64,000 nucleotides of DNA. Source: Blautia coccoides (GTDB lineage: Bacteria > Bacillota > Clostridia > Lachnospirales > Lachnospiraceae). The notes beneath the pieces are model-generated. The model saw only the letters and a program-made list of their open reading frames with translations. It did no database searches and had not been told where the DNA came from. A program made the position numbers and the translations under genes. The stretch's first letter is position 1; the number at the start of each line of letters is the position of its first letter. The stretch is from NCBI RefSeq assembly GCF_034355335.1, contig NZ_CP136422.1, positions 1,801,001 through 1,865,000 on the forward strand, given 5' to 3'. This document shows, in pieces, positions 16,810-25,546 of this stretch.

Positions 16810-16888
16810 TTGACTTTTTTGAGTATGAGATTTATTGTTAAATTGACCATAAAACAGCTGATAAGTTAAAAAAATAGTTTAAATTGAC
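16810..16888 (+). promoter_or_regulatory. Promoter and probable operator repeats of the LacI/ABC operon
   Basis: TTGACT (16810-16815), 17-base spacer, TATTGT (16833-16838). TTAAATTGAC occurs at 16838-16847, overlapping the -10, and again at 16879-16888, 41 bases later. The direct repeats over the start region are plausible binding sites for the regulator encoded next, though LacI proteins usually use palindromes. Confidence 0.5.
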
Positions 16889-16913
16889 TAAAAAGTGGGA
16901 GGGGACTGATAAG

Positions 16914-17912
16914 ATGGCAGCAACAATACGAGATGTTGCGAAAAAAGCACAGGTTTCTCCGGCGACTGTTTCACGATATTTTTCAGGGAGTAATGTTGTG
17001 GGAGATGAACTTGCAAAAAAAATTGAGGAAGCAGCGCGTGAGCTTCATTATACTCCGAATACCAAGAAGAGAAGTGAGCAGGGAGTGATCATTGTTCTGG
17101 TTCCGCATTTGCGTCTGGGGTATTTCAGTGAGGTATTACGGGAAATCATAGAGCAGATGCCAAAATATAAGTATAAACTGGTAATTCTCCCAACGGTTGT
17201 CGGTGATGACGGTTACAAGTTATTTTTTAAAGAATTGTATGTAAGAGGTGTTATTTATCTGGATGAGGATATAGACCGAGATATGCTCAGATATATACAG
17301 GCAAAAAATATCAAGGTGGTAATGCTGGGTGGTGCGTCTTTTGACAGCAGATGCGAGATGGTACATATCAACGATATGTCGGCTGCGTATGAAGGTATGA
17401 AGTATCTGCTTGATCTGAACCATAAGCAAATACTCATATTATCAGATTATTCTCACAGCCTCAGCTCAGGATTTCAGAGGCTTATGGGATGTCAGCAGGC
17501 ATTGGCTGAATACGGAATACAGCTTGACAGGGATGAGATGACAGAATTCGGTTACCTGACATTTGATAATGGCTATCGTTTGACAGAAAATGCGATAAAG
17601 AAAGGAAAGAAATTTACAGCTGTCTTTGCATTTAGCGATGAGACAGCCATGGGAGCAATTTCAGCACTGCATGACCATGGATACCGTGTGCCTGATGACA
17701 TATCTGTACTTGGTTTTGACGGTATCAGTGTTTCGGGAAGAACGATTCCAAAGCTTTCAACCTTGTATCAGCCAATTGACAAAATGGTGGAATGGACTCT
17801 GAATACGTTCTGCAATATGAATGAAAAAGAACAGAATCAGAATATGGAGTATACATTGCCATACCAGCTGTTGAAAAGAGGCACATGTAAGAAACGGGAG
17901 GTAGATGAATGA
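16914..17912 (+). CDS. LacI-family transcriptional regulator
   Basis: 332 residues from ATG 16914, with GGGAGGGG upstream. The longer frame from 16884 adds ten residues ahead of the helix-turn-helix. The LacI DNA-binding segment TIRDVAKKAQVSPATVSRYFSG is followed by a periplasmic-binding-type sensor domain, ending with DISVLGFDGISVSGRTIPKLSTL. It probably represses or controls the sugar transporter operon that starts inside its stop codon (ATGA overlap at 17909). The effector is probably a sugar from the locus. The hinge-helix leucine region is poorly conserved (EEAARELHYTPN), so the operator may be atypical. Confidence 0.92.
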   Translation: MAATIRDVAKKAQVSPATVSRYFSGSNVVGDELAKKIEEAARELHYTPNTKKRSEQGVIIVLVPHLRLGYFSEVLREIIEQMPKYKYKLVILPTVVGDDGYKLFFKELYVRGVIYLDEDIDRDMLRYIQAKNIKVVMLGGASFDSRCEMVHINDMSAAYEGMKYLLDLNHKQILILSDYSHSLSSGFQRLMGCQQALAEYGIQLDRDEMTEFGYLTFDNGYRLTENAIKKGKKFTAVFAFSDETAMGAISALHDHGYRVPDDISVLGFDGISVSGRTIPKLSTLYQPIDKMVEWTLNTFCNMNEKEQNQNMEYTLPYQLLKRGTCKKREVDE

Positions 17913-18754
17913 CTGGTAAAAAAGTATCGGGGAAGCAGTTGTTATGGGGAATCATAAGATTTCTATTCCTGGGATTCCTGGTTTTGATTTCATTGGGTCC
18001 TCTGCTCTGGATCGTCATATCATCATTTAAGACGAACAAAGAAATTTTGTCTTCCGCATTTTCTCTCCCGGAAAACTGGGGGCTGGGCGGCTATCGGGCT
18101 GCGCTGGAGCTGGCACCTATTTTTAAATTCTATGGGAACAGCGTCCTGATCGCGGTGAGCAGTACACTTTTGAATGTGCTCATTATTTCTATGGCGGCGT
18201 ATGTTTTGTCCAGATACCGGTTCAAAGGAAATGCATTGATAACCCTGCTGCTCTCTTCGTCATTACTCATACCAACCTCTGCGCTGCTCATGCCAATATA
18301 TAAAATTATGATGGGGTTGGGTCTGTATGATACGAGAAGCGGGCTGATACTGGTCTATGCAGCATTGGGACTTCCCACATCGTTGTTTATATTCAAAAGC
18401 TATTTCCAAAGCATACCCAGAGAGCTGGAGGAGGCAGCGTATATTGACGGGGCAGGATTTTATAGGACCTTTTTTACAATTATTTTTCCCCTTGCAAAGT
18501 CGGGTCTGGCGACAGGCGCCATTTTACAATTCCTTACATCCTGGAATGAATTTATGTTTGGCCTCATATTGACAAAAAGCACGAAGGTCAGGACACTGCC
18601 GTTGGCACTAAATTATTTTACTTCACAGTTTTCATTTAACTATACCGCAATGTTTGCAGCGCTCACCATGGTGATCCTCCCTAGTATTGTAATTTATATT
18701 ATACTGCAGGAGCAGGTTACAGCCAGTATGGTGGCGGGTTCGATCAAAGGTTAA
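17909..18754 (+). CDS. ABC sugar transporter permease, MalG type
   Basis: 281 residues with about six membrane helices. The EAA loop near residue 175 reads EELEEAAYIDGAGFYRTFF, which is the contact site for the ATPase. The start ATGA overlaps the LacI stop. The C-terminus GSIKG is typical of MalG-type permeases. It partners with the MalF-type permease at 20146 and the binding protein at 18785. No ATPase gene is present in this operon, so a shared MsmK/UgpC-like ATPase encoded elsewhere is likely. The permease-binding protein-permease order, with the binding protein in the middle, is somewhat unusual. Confidence 0.92.
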   Translation: MTGKKVSGKQLLWGIIRFLFLGFLVLISLGPLLWIVISSFKTNKEILSSAFSLPENWGLGGYRAALELAPIFKFYGNSVLIAVSSTLLNVLIISMAAYVLSRYRFKGNALITLLLSSSLLIPTSALLMPIYKIMMGLGLYDTRSGLILVYAALGLPTSLFIFKSYFQSIPRELEEAAYIDGAGFYRTFFTIIFPLAKSGLATGAILQFLTSWNEFMFGLILTKSTKVRTLPLALNYFTSQFSFNYTAMFAALTMVILPSIVIYIILQEQVTASMVAGSIKG

Positions 18755-18784
18755 TATAAAATTTATTATAAGGAGGAACAAGTT

Positions 18785-20083
18785 ATGAAAATGAAAAAAG
18801 CAATTGCATTATCAGCGGCGGCAGTAACGGCAGTATCCTTAATGGCAGGCTGCGGTTCAAACGGAGACAGTGGGAAAGAGGCACCGGCCAAAGAGGAAAA
18901 AGGTACAGAGGCAGTGACAGAAATCAGTTTTCCCACATCCTGGGTGGGAGTCAGTGTAAACACGGAATGGTTTAACAACAGGATGGAAGCATTTAACGAG
19001 GAATATGGTGATAAGATTAAAGTTAATGTGGAAGAAATTGCAGGAGACCAGGCATATGTAGATAAAATGAAGGTGCTGTACTCCTCCAATGCGCTGCCGG
19101 ATGCCTTTGCCACGGGAGGCTATAACCTGATCGATTCCATGAAAGACCAGCTTGTGGATCTTACCCCCTATGTGGATGAGGAATGGAAGAAACAGTCTTC
19201 CGATGTATGCTGGGATGTGAATTCCAGGGATGGTAAGATCTATGGGATACCTTATACCAGGCAGGTTATCGGATATTTTTATAACAAAGACCTGTTTCAA
19301 CAGGCAGGAATTGAGAAACCGGCAGAAACCTGGGATGAATTTTTTGAACAGTGCGATAAACTGATGGCAGCGGGTATTACCCCGTTATCTATGGACACAG
19401 CAGATTCAGGCTGGGTGACATCACTTATGCTGGGAGCGATGATCGGACAGACAGAGGAAGGTGAGAAGTTTATGAATACCAATCTTCCGACAGATTATAA
19501 TACTCCCGAATTTATAGATGCCGCCGGAAAAATTCAGACAATGTTCCAGAAATATACTACGCCGGATGCTGTGGGCGGGAAATATGAGAATGCTGCCAGT
19601 AATTTCTTCATGGGTGAGACAGCCATCATTGCAAACGGACCTTGGATGATAAGCGATTTTTATGATACTTCACTGGTAGAGGAAGGGTTTGCGGATAAAG
19701 TAGGTACAGCTATGTATCCCGGAAAAGTTATGTACAACAGCGGGAAGATTGGTTTTAACGTGGCATCAAAAGACGAAAAAACACTGGAGGCAACACTGGA
19801 ATTTGTGAAATTCATGACCAGTGATGAGAGCCAGAGACTGATGCTGGAAATGACAGGGGATACTCCTGCTTCGGAGAATGTAAAATCCGACAATGTAAAA
19901 CCACTTGTCAATGAAGTGTTGGAAAATGGCAACAAAGCGGAGCGCTGTATCAATGATTTCCAGAGCTTATGGTATGCAAATGTGGTGGATGAGATAAGTA
20001 TACAGTATCCTCTTTTGGCACAGGGGCAGATCACACCGGAACAATTTGCTCAGGCATTGACAGACGCAGCAGGCAAAAACTAA
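18785..20083 (+). CDS. Sugar ABC transporter substrate-binding lipoprotein
   Basis: 432 residues. A lipoprotein signal peptide ends in LMAGC (Cys near residue 21), followed by a Ser/Gly/Glu-rich linker. The family 1 extracellular binding-protein fold is seen in VYKM-type motifs such as ALPDAFATGGYNLIDSM, IYGIPYTRQVIGYFYNKDLF and GETAIIANGPWMISDF. It would capture a sugar or glycoside outside the cell for the two flanking permeases. The gene context (GH4, GH78, GH3) suggests a plant-derived oligosaccharide or glycoside. An intercistronic hairpin follows at 20099-20123. Confidence 0.93.
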   Translation: MKMKKAIALSAAAVTAVSLMAGCGSNGDSGKEAPAKEEKGTEAVTEISFPTSWVGVSVNTEWFNNRMEAFNEEYGDKIKVNVEEIAGDQAYVDKMKVLYSSNALPDAFATGGYNLIDSMKDQLVDLTPYVDEEWKKQSSDVCWDVNSRDGKIYGIPYTRQVIGYFYNKDLFQQAGIEKPAETWDEFFEQCDKLMAAGITPLSMDTADSGWVTSLMLGAMIGQTEEGEKFMNTNLPTDYNTPEFIDAAGKIQTMFQKYTTPDAVGGKYENAASNFFMGETAIIANGPWMISDFYDTSLVEEGFADKVGTAMYPGKVMYNSGKIGFNVASKDEKTLEATLEFVKFMTSDESQRLMLEMTGDTPASENVKSDNVKPLVNEVLENGNKAERCINDFQSLWYANVVDEISIQYPLLAQGQITPEQFAQALTDAAGKN

Positions 20084-20098
20084 TATATAGCAGAATAC

Positions 20099-20123
20099 GG
20101 CATATCGCCTCTGGCGGTATGCC
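20099..20123 (+). repeat. Intercistronic hairpin after the binding-protein gene
   Basis: GGCATATCGCC pairs with GGCGGTATGCC around a TCT loop, without a T-run. Such hairpins behind binding-protein genes often protect the upstream mRNA and raise its dose over the permeases. Confidence 0.65.
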
Positions 20124-20145
20124 GCCTCATAGGGAGGGATAACAG

Positions 20146-21015
20146 ATGAAGGTGAATAAGTGGAAGCTGGCAAGCTTCCTTCTTCCGTGTATGCTGTTGT
20201 TTGGGCTGATCTATCTGGTGCCCATGTGCATGGTATTCGGAAGTTCATTCTTTGAATGGAAAGCAGGAGGCATTTTTAAATTTGTAGGGTTTCAGAATTA
20301 TATGGACGCGCTTCATGATGCCAGGATGGGGACTGCACTGAGAAATACAGGCATTTGGGTTTTACTGCAGTCCGTGGTGCATGTGGGCCTGGGAACCGTT
20401 GTTGCGTTTATGTTATCCCGGCAGAAAAGAGGATGGAAGATACTCAGAACGATTTATATGATACCAAATGTAGTTTCGGCTGCTGCGCTTGGTGTTATAT
20501 TTTTAAATGTGTTTAATGCAAAATATGGAATTATCAATTCATTTCTCACAAAAGTGACTGGCAGCGCATTTACTAAGAATTGGTTTTTTGAACCTAACTC
20601 GGCATTTATTACTGTCACATGGAGCTGGCTTTTGTATACGGGACTTGTCATCATCCTGATCTTGGCTGGGATCCTGTCCATCCCACAGGATGTGGTTGAG
20701 GCAGCGAGAATAGACGGAGCTTCTGAGATGGCGGTGAATATCAGGATACGGCTTCCGCTTATTCGGACGATCATGGGAACCAGTGTGATCCTGGCAGCTA
20801 CCAGTATGCTGAGGGAATTTGAATTGATCTATCTGACGACAAATGGAGGACCGGGGGATGTGACGCTTAACCTGCCGCTATATCTATATAAAACCTCCAT
20901 GACAGACAATAATTATGGTTATGCCAACATGATGGGAGTTATCCTGATCATATCAGGTGTCATGGTGGTCTATCTCATCAACCGTTTATTCCGCATGAAT
21001 GAGGCGGATTATTAA
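20146..21015 (+). CDS. ABC sugar transporter permease, MalF type
   Basis: 289 residues with six predicted membrane helices, beginning KLASFLLPCMLLFGLIYLVP. The EAA loop reads QDVVEAARIDGASEMAVNIR near residue 185. AGGGAGGG ribosome site 7 bases upstream. It forms the heterodimeric membrane channel with the MalG-type permease encoded at 17909, and is followed after 21 bases by the GH4 gene. Confidence 0.92.
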   Translation: MKVNKWKLASFLLPCMLLFGLIYLVPMCMVFGSSFFEWKAGGIFKFVGFQNYMDALHDARMGTALRNTGIWVLLQSVVHVGLGTVVAFMLSRQKRGWKILRTIYMIPNVVSAAALGVIFLNVFNAKYGIINSFLTKVTGSAFTKNWFFEPNSAFITVTWSWLLYTGLVIILILAGILSIPQDVVEAARIDGASEMAVNIRIRLPLIRTIMGTSVILAATSMLREFELIYLTTNGGPGDVTLNLPLYLYKTSMTDNNYGYANMMGVILIISGVMVVYLINRLFRMNEADY

Positions 21016-21036
21016 AAACAGGAAAGAGGACGATAA

Positions 21037-22404
21037 ATGAAGATAACAGTAATAGGAGGCGGAGGTGTCCGCTCTATGTTTTTGGCAAAAAGCCTGGCAC
21101 AGAGTGCAGGTAAACTGGGATTCACACAGGTTTTATTTATGGATAATGATGCAGAAAAGCTGAATATCTACGGGAAGATGGCAGAGCAGGTCTCCAGGCG
21201 GATCAGACCGGAACTTGATTTTAAACTGACAACAGATCCGGTGGAGGCAGTCACCGATGCGGACTACATCATCACCACCATTCGGGTGGGCGGAGACGAT
21301 ATGCGTATCCGGGATGAAAAAATAGCCCTTGATCTGGGCGTTTTGGGACAGGAGACCACGGGAGCTGCCGGATTTTCCTTTGCTATGCGTTCAGTACCTG
21401 CACTGCGTACATATTGTGAATTGGCAAGAAAATACGCATCTCCTAATGTCAAAATATTCAACTTTACAAATCCGGCGGGAGTAGTATCCCAGACACTGCG
21501 GGATTTGGGATATGATTTTACCTATGGTATCTGTGACGCTCCCAGCAGCCTGCTCCATGCATTTGCTAAATTGAACCATGTAAGTCAGGATGAGGTTACC
21601 GGTGACTGCTATGGACTGAACCATCTGTCCTTTTTCAGTAATGTAAAGCTTAAAGGACAGGATATTATGCCCAGACTGCTGGAGGAAGATGAAGTATACC
21701 AAAAGACGGATATGCGTTTTTTTGAAAAAGATCTTGCAAAGCACCTGGGATGTATATTAAATGAATATTTATATTACTTCTATTATAGGGAAATGGCACT
21801 TGAGAATATCCTGAAAGCAGGTATTACGAGAGGTGAGGTTATCAGGGATGTGAACCGCGGTATGACAGAAGAACTTTCCCATATGGATATCGAACATGAT
21901 TTCGATAATTGCCTCCGTGTATTTGAAAAGTGGTATGGTATGCGTGAAAATGCATATATGGCCAATGAAACGGGAATAAAGACCGGGAAACCGCCATTTT
22001 CTTTTGATATTTACGAAAAAGACAGCGGAGGATATGCCGGAGTTGCGCTAAAATACATGTATTCCGAGTTGAGCGGACAGGAGAGTGAGATGATCCTCTG
22101 TGTCCCGAACCAGGGGGCAATTCCGGGACTGAGAGATACGGATGTGGTGGAGATCACTTGCACCATCCGAGACGGAAAGTATATACCCCACAAAATTGAC
22201 GAGCCGGGAGAACTGCAGATGGAACTGATCAGAAGGGTTAAAAGCTATGAGCGCTATGCGTCCCAGGCATTAAGGACAAACAGCCGTTCCAAAGCAGTTG
22301 ACTGCCTGATGCTGCACCCGCTGGTGAATTCCTACTCCCTTGCACAGAAGCTGGTTTCACAATATATAGAATCAAACAAAAACTATACAGAGGAGTGGAC
22401 ATAG
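21037..22404 (+). CDS. Glycoside hydrolase family 4 enzyme
   Basis: 455 residues. The N-terminal NAD-binding fold starts KITVIGGGGVRSMFL and continues with the VLFMDNDAEKL acid. GH4 signature elements are TNPAG, YGICDAP (metal-ligand Cys near residue 168) and GLNHLSF with the second metal-ligand His. GH4 enzymes need NAD+ and a divalent metal and use a redox-elimination mechanism. Family members act on alpha- or beta-glucosides, galactosides, glucuronides or their 6-phosphates. Here Cys is followed by Asp rather than the Asn typical of 6-phospho-glucosidases, so a phosphorylated substrate is not certain. The stop is directly adjacent to the kinase ATG. Confidence 0.92.
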   Translation: MKITVIGGGGVRSMFLAKSLAQSAGKLGFTQVLFMDNDAEKLNIYGKMAEQVSRRIRPELDFKLTTDPVEAVTDADYIITTIRVGGDDMRIRDEKIALDLGVLGQETTGAAGFSFAMRSVPALRTYCELARKYASPNVKIFNFTNPAGVVSQTLRDLGYDFTYGICDAPSSLLHAFAKLNHVSQDEVTGDCYGLNHLSFFSNVKLKGQDIMPRLLEEDEVYQKTDMRFFEKDLAKHLGCILNEYLYYFYYREMALENILKAGITRGEVIRDVNRGMTEELSHMDIEHDFDNCLRVFEKWYGMRENAYMANETGIKTGKPPFSFDIYEKDSGGYAGVALKYMYSELSGQESEMILCVPNQGAIPGLRDTDVVEITCTIRDGKYIPHKIDEPGELQMELIRRVKSYERYASQALRTNSRSKAVDCLMLHPLVNSYSLAQKLVSQYIESNKNYTEEWT

Positions 22405-23304
22405 ATGGATTTCGTTGGAGGAGCAGGCTTTACCAATATTGATTTACTCTATCAGGGATTGAGCCGGATGCCAGTGGCCGGTGAAGAGATATATTCCAAG
22501 AGTTTTGACATGCAGCTGGGAGGAGGCATTCCTGCTACCATGATCAATCTCCAGCGCCTGGGTATCCCTTCCAGGGTTGTAACATTCATCGGGGAGGACT
22601 GCTTTTCAGATTTCGTGAGAAAGGAGTTTGAGGCATACCATGTGGAGCTGGTAAACCTTTATAAAGGGAATAAAATGCCGGTAGTTCTTTCCTCCACAAT
22701 GGTTTGGGAGCATGACAGGAGTTTTGTCTCTTACAGGGATGAGGTGGAGATCACTTCTGAGGTCCTTGACCAGATATATGAAAGCCTGAAAGGGGCGAAA
22801 GTGGTGGATATGCACGAGGGATTTTTAGATGTGTATAGAAAACTGCAGGGAGAAGGAACAATACAGGTGTTTGATACAGGGTGGAGTGATGATCTGTCTA
22901 TTGATAAATACAGAGAGTATCTGCAGATTGCGGATTATTACGTTCCCAATCAGAAAGAAGCCTTAAAAATAACAGGTGAGAGTACAGTAGAAGGGGCAGC
23001 GGACCGGCTGTCGGAATTTTTCAGTGATGTTATTATTAAACTGGACCGGGATGGATGTCTTCTTAAGAATAAAGACGGTATATCTATCATTCCATCTATG
23101 AAAAATGTGGAGGCTGTAGACGCCACAGGAGCCGGCGATGCATTTTTAAGTGGTTTTATTTATGGATTATACCATGATTATCCCGTGGAGCAGTGTATCC
23201 GGTTTGGAAATGTGACAGGAGGCACATGCGTACAGGGGGTTGGATGTCTTACAAAATATGTATATGAGGAGGAGCTGCTGCAGTTTGCCAGTCAAATTCC
23301 ATAG
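22405..23304 (+). CDS. PfkB-family carbohydrate kinase
   Basis: 299 residues; its ATG follows the GH4 stop with no gap. The N-terminal GG motif (QLGGGIPATMINLQRLG) and C-terminal DATGAGDAFLSGF, with the catalytic base Asp near residue 246, define the PfkB/ribokinase family. It phosphorylates a sugar or sugar derivative. Tight coupling to GH4 suggests it acts on the GH4 product or prepares its substrate. A strong terminator (23374-23416) closes the operon. Confidence 0.92.
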   Translation: MDFVGGAGFTNIDLLYQGLSRMPVAGEEIYSKSFDMQLGGGIPATMINLQRLGIPSRVVTFIGEDCFSDFVRKEFEAYHVELVNLYKGNKMPVVLSSTMVWEHDRSFVSYRDEVEITSEVLDQIYESLKGAKVVDMHEGFLDVYRKLQGEGTIQVFDTGWSDDLSIDKYREYLQIADYYVPNQKEALKITGESTVEGAADRLSEFFSDVIIKLDRDGCLLKNKDGISIIPSMKNVEAVDATGAGDAFLSGFIYGLYHDYPVEQCIRFGNVTGGTCVQGVGCLTKYVYEEELLQFASQIP

Positions 23305-23373
23305 GGATCAGGATGGAAAACTTTGCAGGGGCAAGGCTTTTACAGATCAATATATGGTATTGGTGTATATTCG

Positions 23374-23416
23374 CCGGTTCTGTATCATTTATGATACAGA
23401 ACCGGTATTTTTTTAC
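23374..23416 (+). terminator. Terminator of the LacI/ABC/GH4/PfkB operon
   Basis: A perfect 15-bp stem, CCGGTTCTGTATCAT (23374-23388) with its complement at 23391-23405, a 2-base apex and a TATTTTTTT tail. Confidence 0.93.
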
Positions 23417-23539
23417 AAAGTCACAAAACCGACAAAGGGAGTCATGAAAAAAGTAGTCCAAATGAAACAAAAATGTTATCTTGAACGTAACCATTCAGAA
23501 GCCAGATCAGCATTTGAGAGATAGAAGGAGGACGACGGA

Positions 23540-25546
23540 GTGAGCCAGTGGATTTGGAAATTCGGAGATTTTGAAATATATCACAGTCTCTTACTGCACA
23601 ACAGGAGACAGCAGTATGGATATCCGGAGCCGGTTGTGTGGAAAATGTACACACCGGAGCCTGTAGTGCAGTTCAGAAAGACAGTGACCACAAAGGGAGG
23701 CAGCATTCGGATTCGGGCATGCGGAACTTTTTCAGTCACTGTGGCAAAAATCGGAGACAAATACAGAGGTGAAAATATCAGAAAATACGGCGGCAGAAGT
23801 GTCATTGACTTAGATCCGGGAACTGTAGAAATTACTATACGTACATCGAATAAAGAGTCCTTTCCCTGTATTTATGTGGAGGGTTTAGTAAACAGCGATG
23901 AGACCTGGACGGCAGATGATATGAGCCAGGACTGGGCACCTGTGGGGACGAATTCCATGTTCACAGAGGCGGAGAAAACGCCGGAAGTATTTCCTTTTTC
24001 CTATGAAAAGATATATTATAAAAAGAGAGAGGTACTGGAAAACGGTGTGCTCTTTGACTTTGGCAGAGAGACCTTTGCAGGAACCAGATTCTTCGGGCTG
24101 AGTGACAGAAAAGTGTATATTCAATTCGGGGAATCCAGGGAGGAGGCTCTGGACAGGGAATGGAGTGTGATACATTTTGACAGACAGCCTGTTGAGGGAA
24201 ATATTTCCTTTGAACCGTATGCATTCCGCTATATTTTTGTCAGTGACAGAAATGCGGAAGTGGAGGCGGAGTATGAATACTTGCCTCTTACATACAGAGG
24301 GAGCTTTTGCTGCAGCGATGAGGTTCTGAACCGGGTATGGGACACAGCGGCATATACGTTCCATCTGAACTGCAGAGAGTTTTTTCTGGACGGCATTAAG
24401 AGGGACAGGTGGGTGTGGGCAGCGGATGCGTACCAGTGTCTGTTTGTAAACCGGTACTTGTTTCTGGATCGGGATCTGGAGAGGAGAACCCTGATTGCGC
24501 TGGGAGGGAAGACCCCGTTTAAGGTGCACATTAATACTATTATGGACTATAGTTTTTTCTGGATCATCAGTCTGTATGAGTATTACCGTACATATGGGGA
24601 CCGGAAATTCATGGAGCAGATCAGGCCCCAGATGGAGTATGTAATGGATTTCTGCAGAAGCAGAACGGACAGTGACGGATTTATGCGGGAAAAGCCGGGA
24701 GACTGGATCTTCATTGACTGGGCACCCATGGATAAGACCGGGGCAGTCTGCGCAGAGCAGATCCTCTACGCAAAGGCGATGGAATGTTTTGGAAAAATCC
24801 TGCAGCTATTGGAAGGGGACGACAAAGGATATCAAAGGCTGGCGGAGGATGTGCAGAAAGCGGTTTTTGAGCGTTTTTATGACCGGCAGGACCATGTGTT
24901 TATTGACAGTTATGAGTCCGGAAAGAATATTGTGACCCGCCAGACAAATATTCTGGCATATCTTTTTCTTCCCTGTACAGAGGAACAGAAAAGGGATATT
25001 TATACCCATGTGATTCTGAATGAAAAGGTGCCGCAGATCACCACACCTTATTTCAAATTTTATGAAAATCAGGTACACTGTATGGAAGGAAATACAGATA
25101 TTCTGGAGCAGTCCATCCGCACCTATTACGGAAGTATGCTGGGAACAGGGGCCACGACTCTGTATGAGGCATATGATCCAAAACAGCAGGGGGCAGAACA
25201 CTATGCCATGTATGGAAATCCTTATGAGAAATCCCTATGCCATGCATGGAGTGCAAGCCCTGTCTATCTATTGGGAAATTACCGGTTGGGTGTGCAGAAT
25301 ACCGGTATCGGTTATGATACGTTTACAGTGTGTCCAGATCTGGGAGGGATTACATCCTTTTCGGGCAGAGTTCCTGTGGCGGGCGGCAGTGTGTCAGTGT
25401 CCATGGACAGCCGGGAAGTCAGGGTGATGTCCACGGTGCCGGGAGGCACTTTGAGGGTCTGGGGAACGGAAATTTCCCTGGAACCGGAGAGAGAAGTTAT
25501 TTTGAAAAATGAGAGCGGGAAGAAAGGGAGGATTGAGAAGATATGA
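23540..25546 (+). CDS. Alpha-L-rhamnosidase-like glycoside hydrolase (GH78)
   Basis: 668 residues from a GTG at 23540, with AGAAGGAGGA eight bases upstream. There is no signal peptide, so it acts in the cytosol on imported substrate. GH78-type (alpha/alpha)6 barrel motifs are present: DGIKRDRWVWAAD near residue 284 with the catalytic acid, GDWIFIDW near 387, TLYEAYDP, and LCHAWSASPVYLL near 570. An N-terminal beta-sandwich precedes the barrel. At 668 residues it is shorter than the usual 900 or more, lacking accessory beta domains. The stop overlaps the GH3 start by 4 bases, so the two enzymes are probably made together and act on the same glycoside. Confidence 0.88.
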   Translation: MSQWIWKFGDFEIYHSLLLHNRRQQYGYPEPVVWKMYTPEPVVQFRKTVTTKGGSIRIRACGTFSVTVAKIGDKYRGENIRKYGGRSVIDLDPGTVEITIRTSNKESFPCIYVEGLVNSDETWTADDMSQDWAPVGTNSMFTEAEKTPEVFPFSYEKIYYKKREVLENGVLFDFGRETFAGTRFFGLSDRKVYIQFGESREEALDREWSVIHFDRQPVEGNISFEPYAFRYIFVSDRNAEVEAEYEYLPLTYRGSFCCSDEVLNRVWDTAAYTFHLNCREFFLDGIKRDRWVWAADAYQCLFVNRYLFLDRDLERRTLIALGGKTPFKVHINTIMDYSFFWIISLYEYYRTYGDRKFMEQIRPQMEYVMDFCRSRTDSDGFMREKPGDWIFIDWAPMDKTGAVCAEQILYAKAMECFGKILQLLEGDDKGYQRLAEDVQKAVFERFYDRQDHVFIDSYESGKNIVTRQTNILAYLFLPCTEEQKRDIYTHVILNEKVPQITTPYFKFYENQVHCMEGNTDILEQSIRTYYGSMLGTGATTLYEAYDPKQQGAEHYAMYGNPYEKSLCHAWSASPVYLLGNYRLGVQNTGIGYDTFTVCPDLGGITSFSGRVPVAGGSVSVSMDSREVRVMSTVPGGTLRVWGTEISLEPEREVILKNESGKKGRIEKI

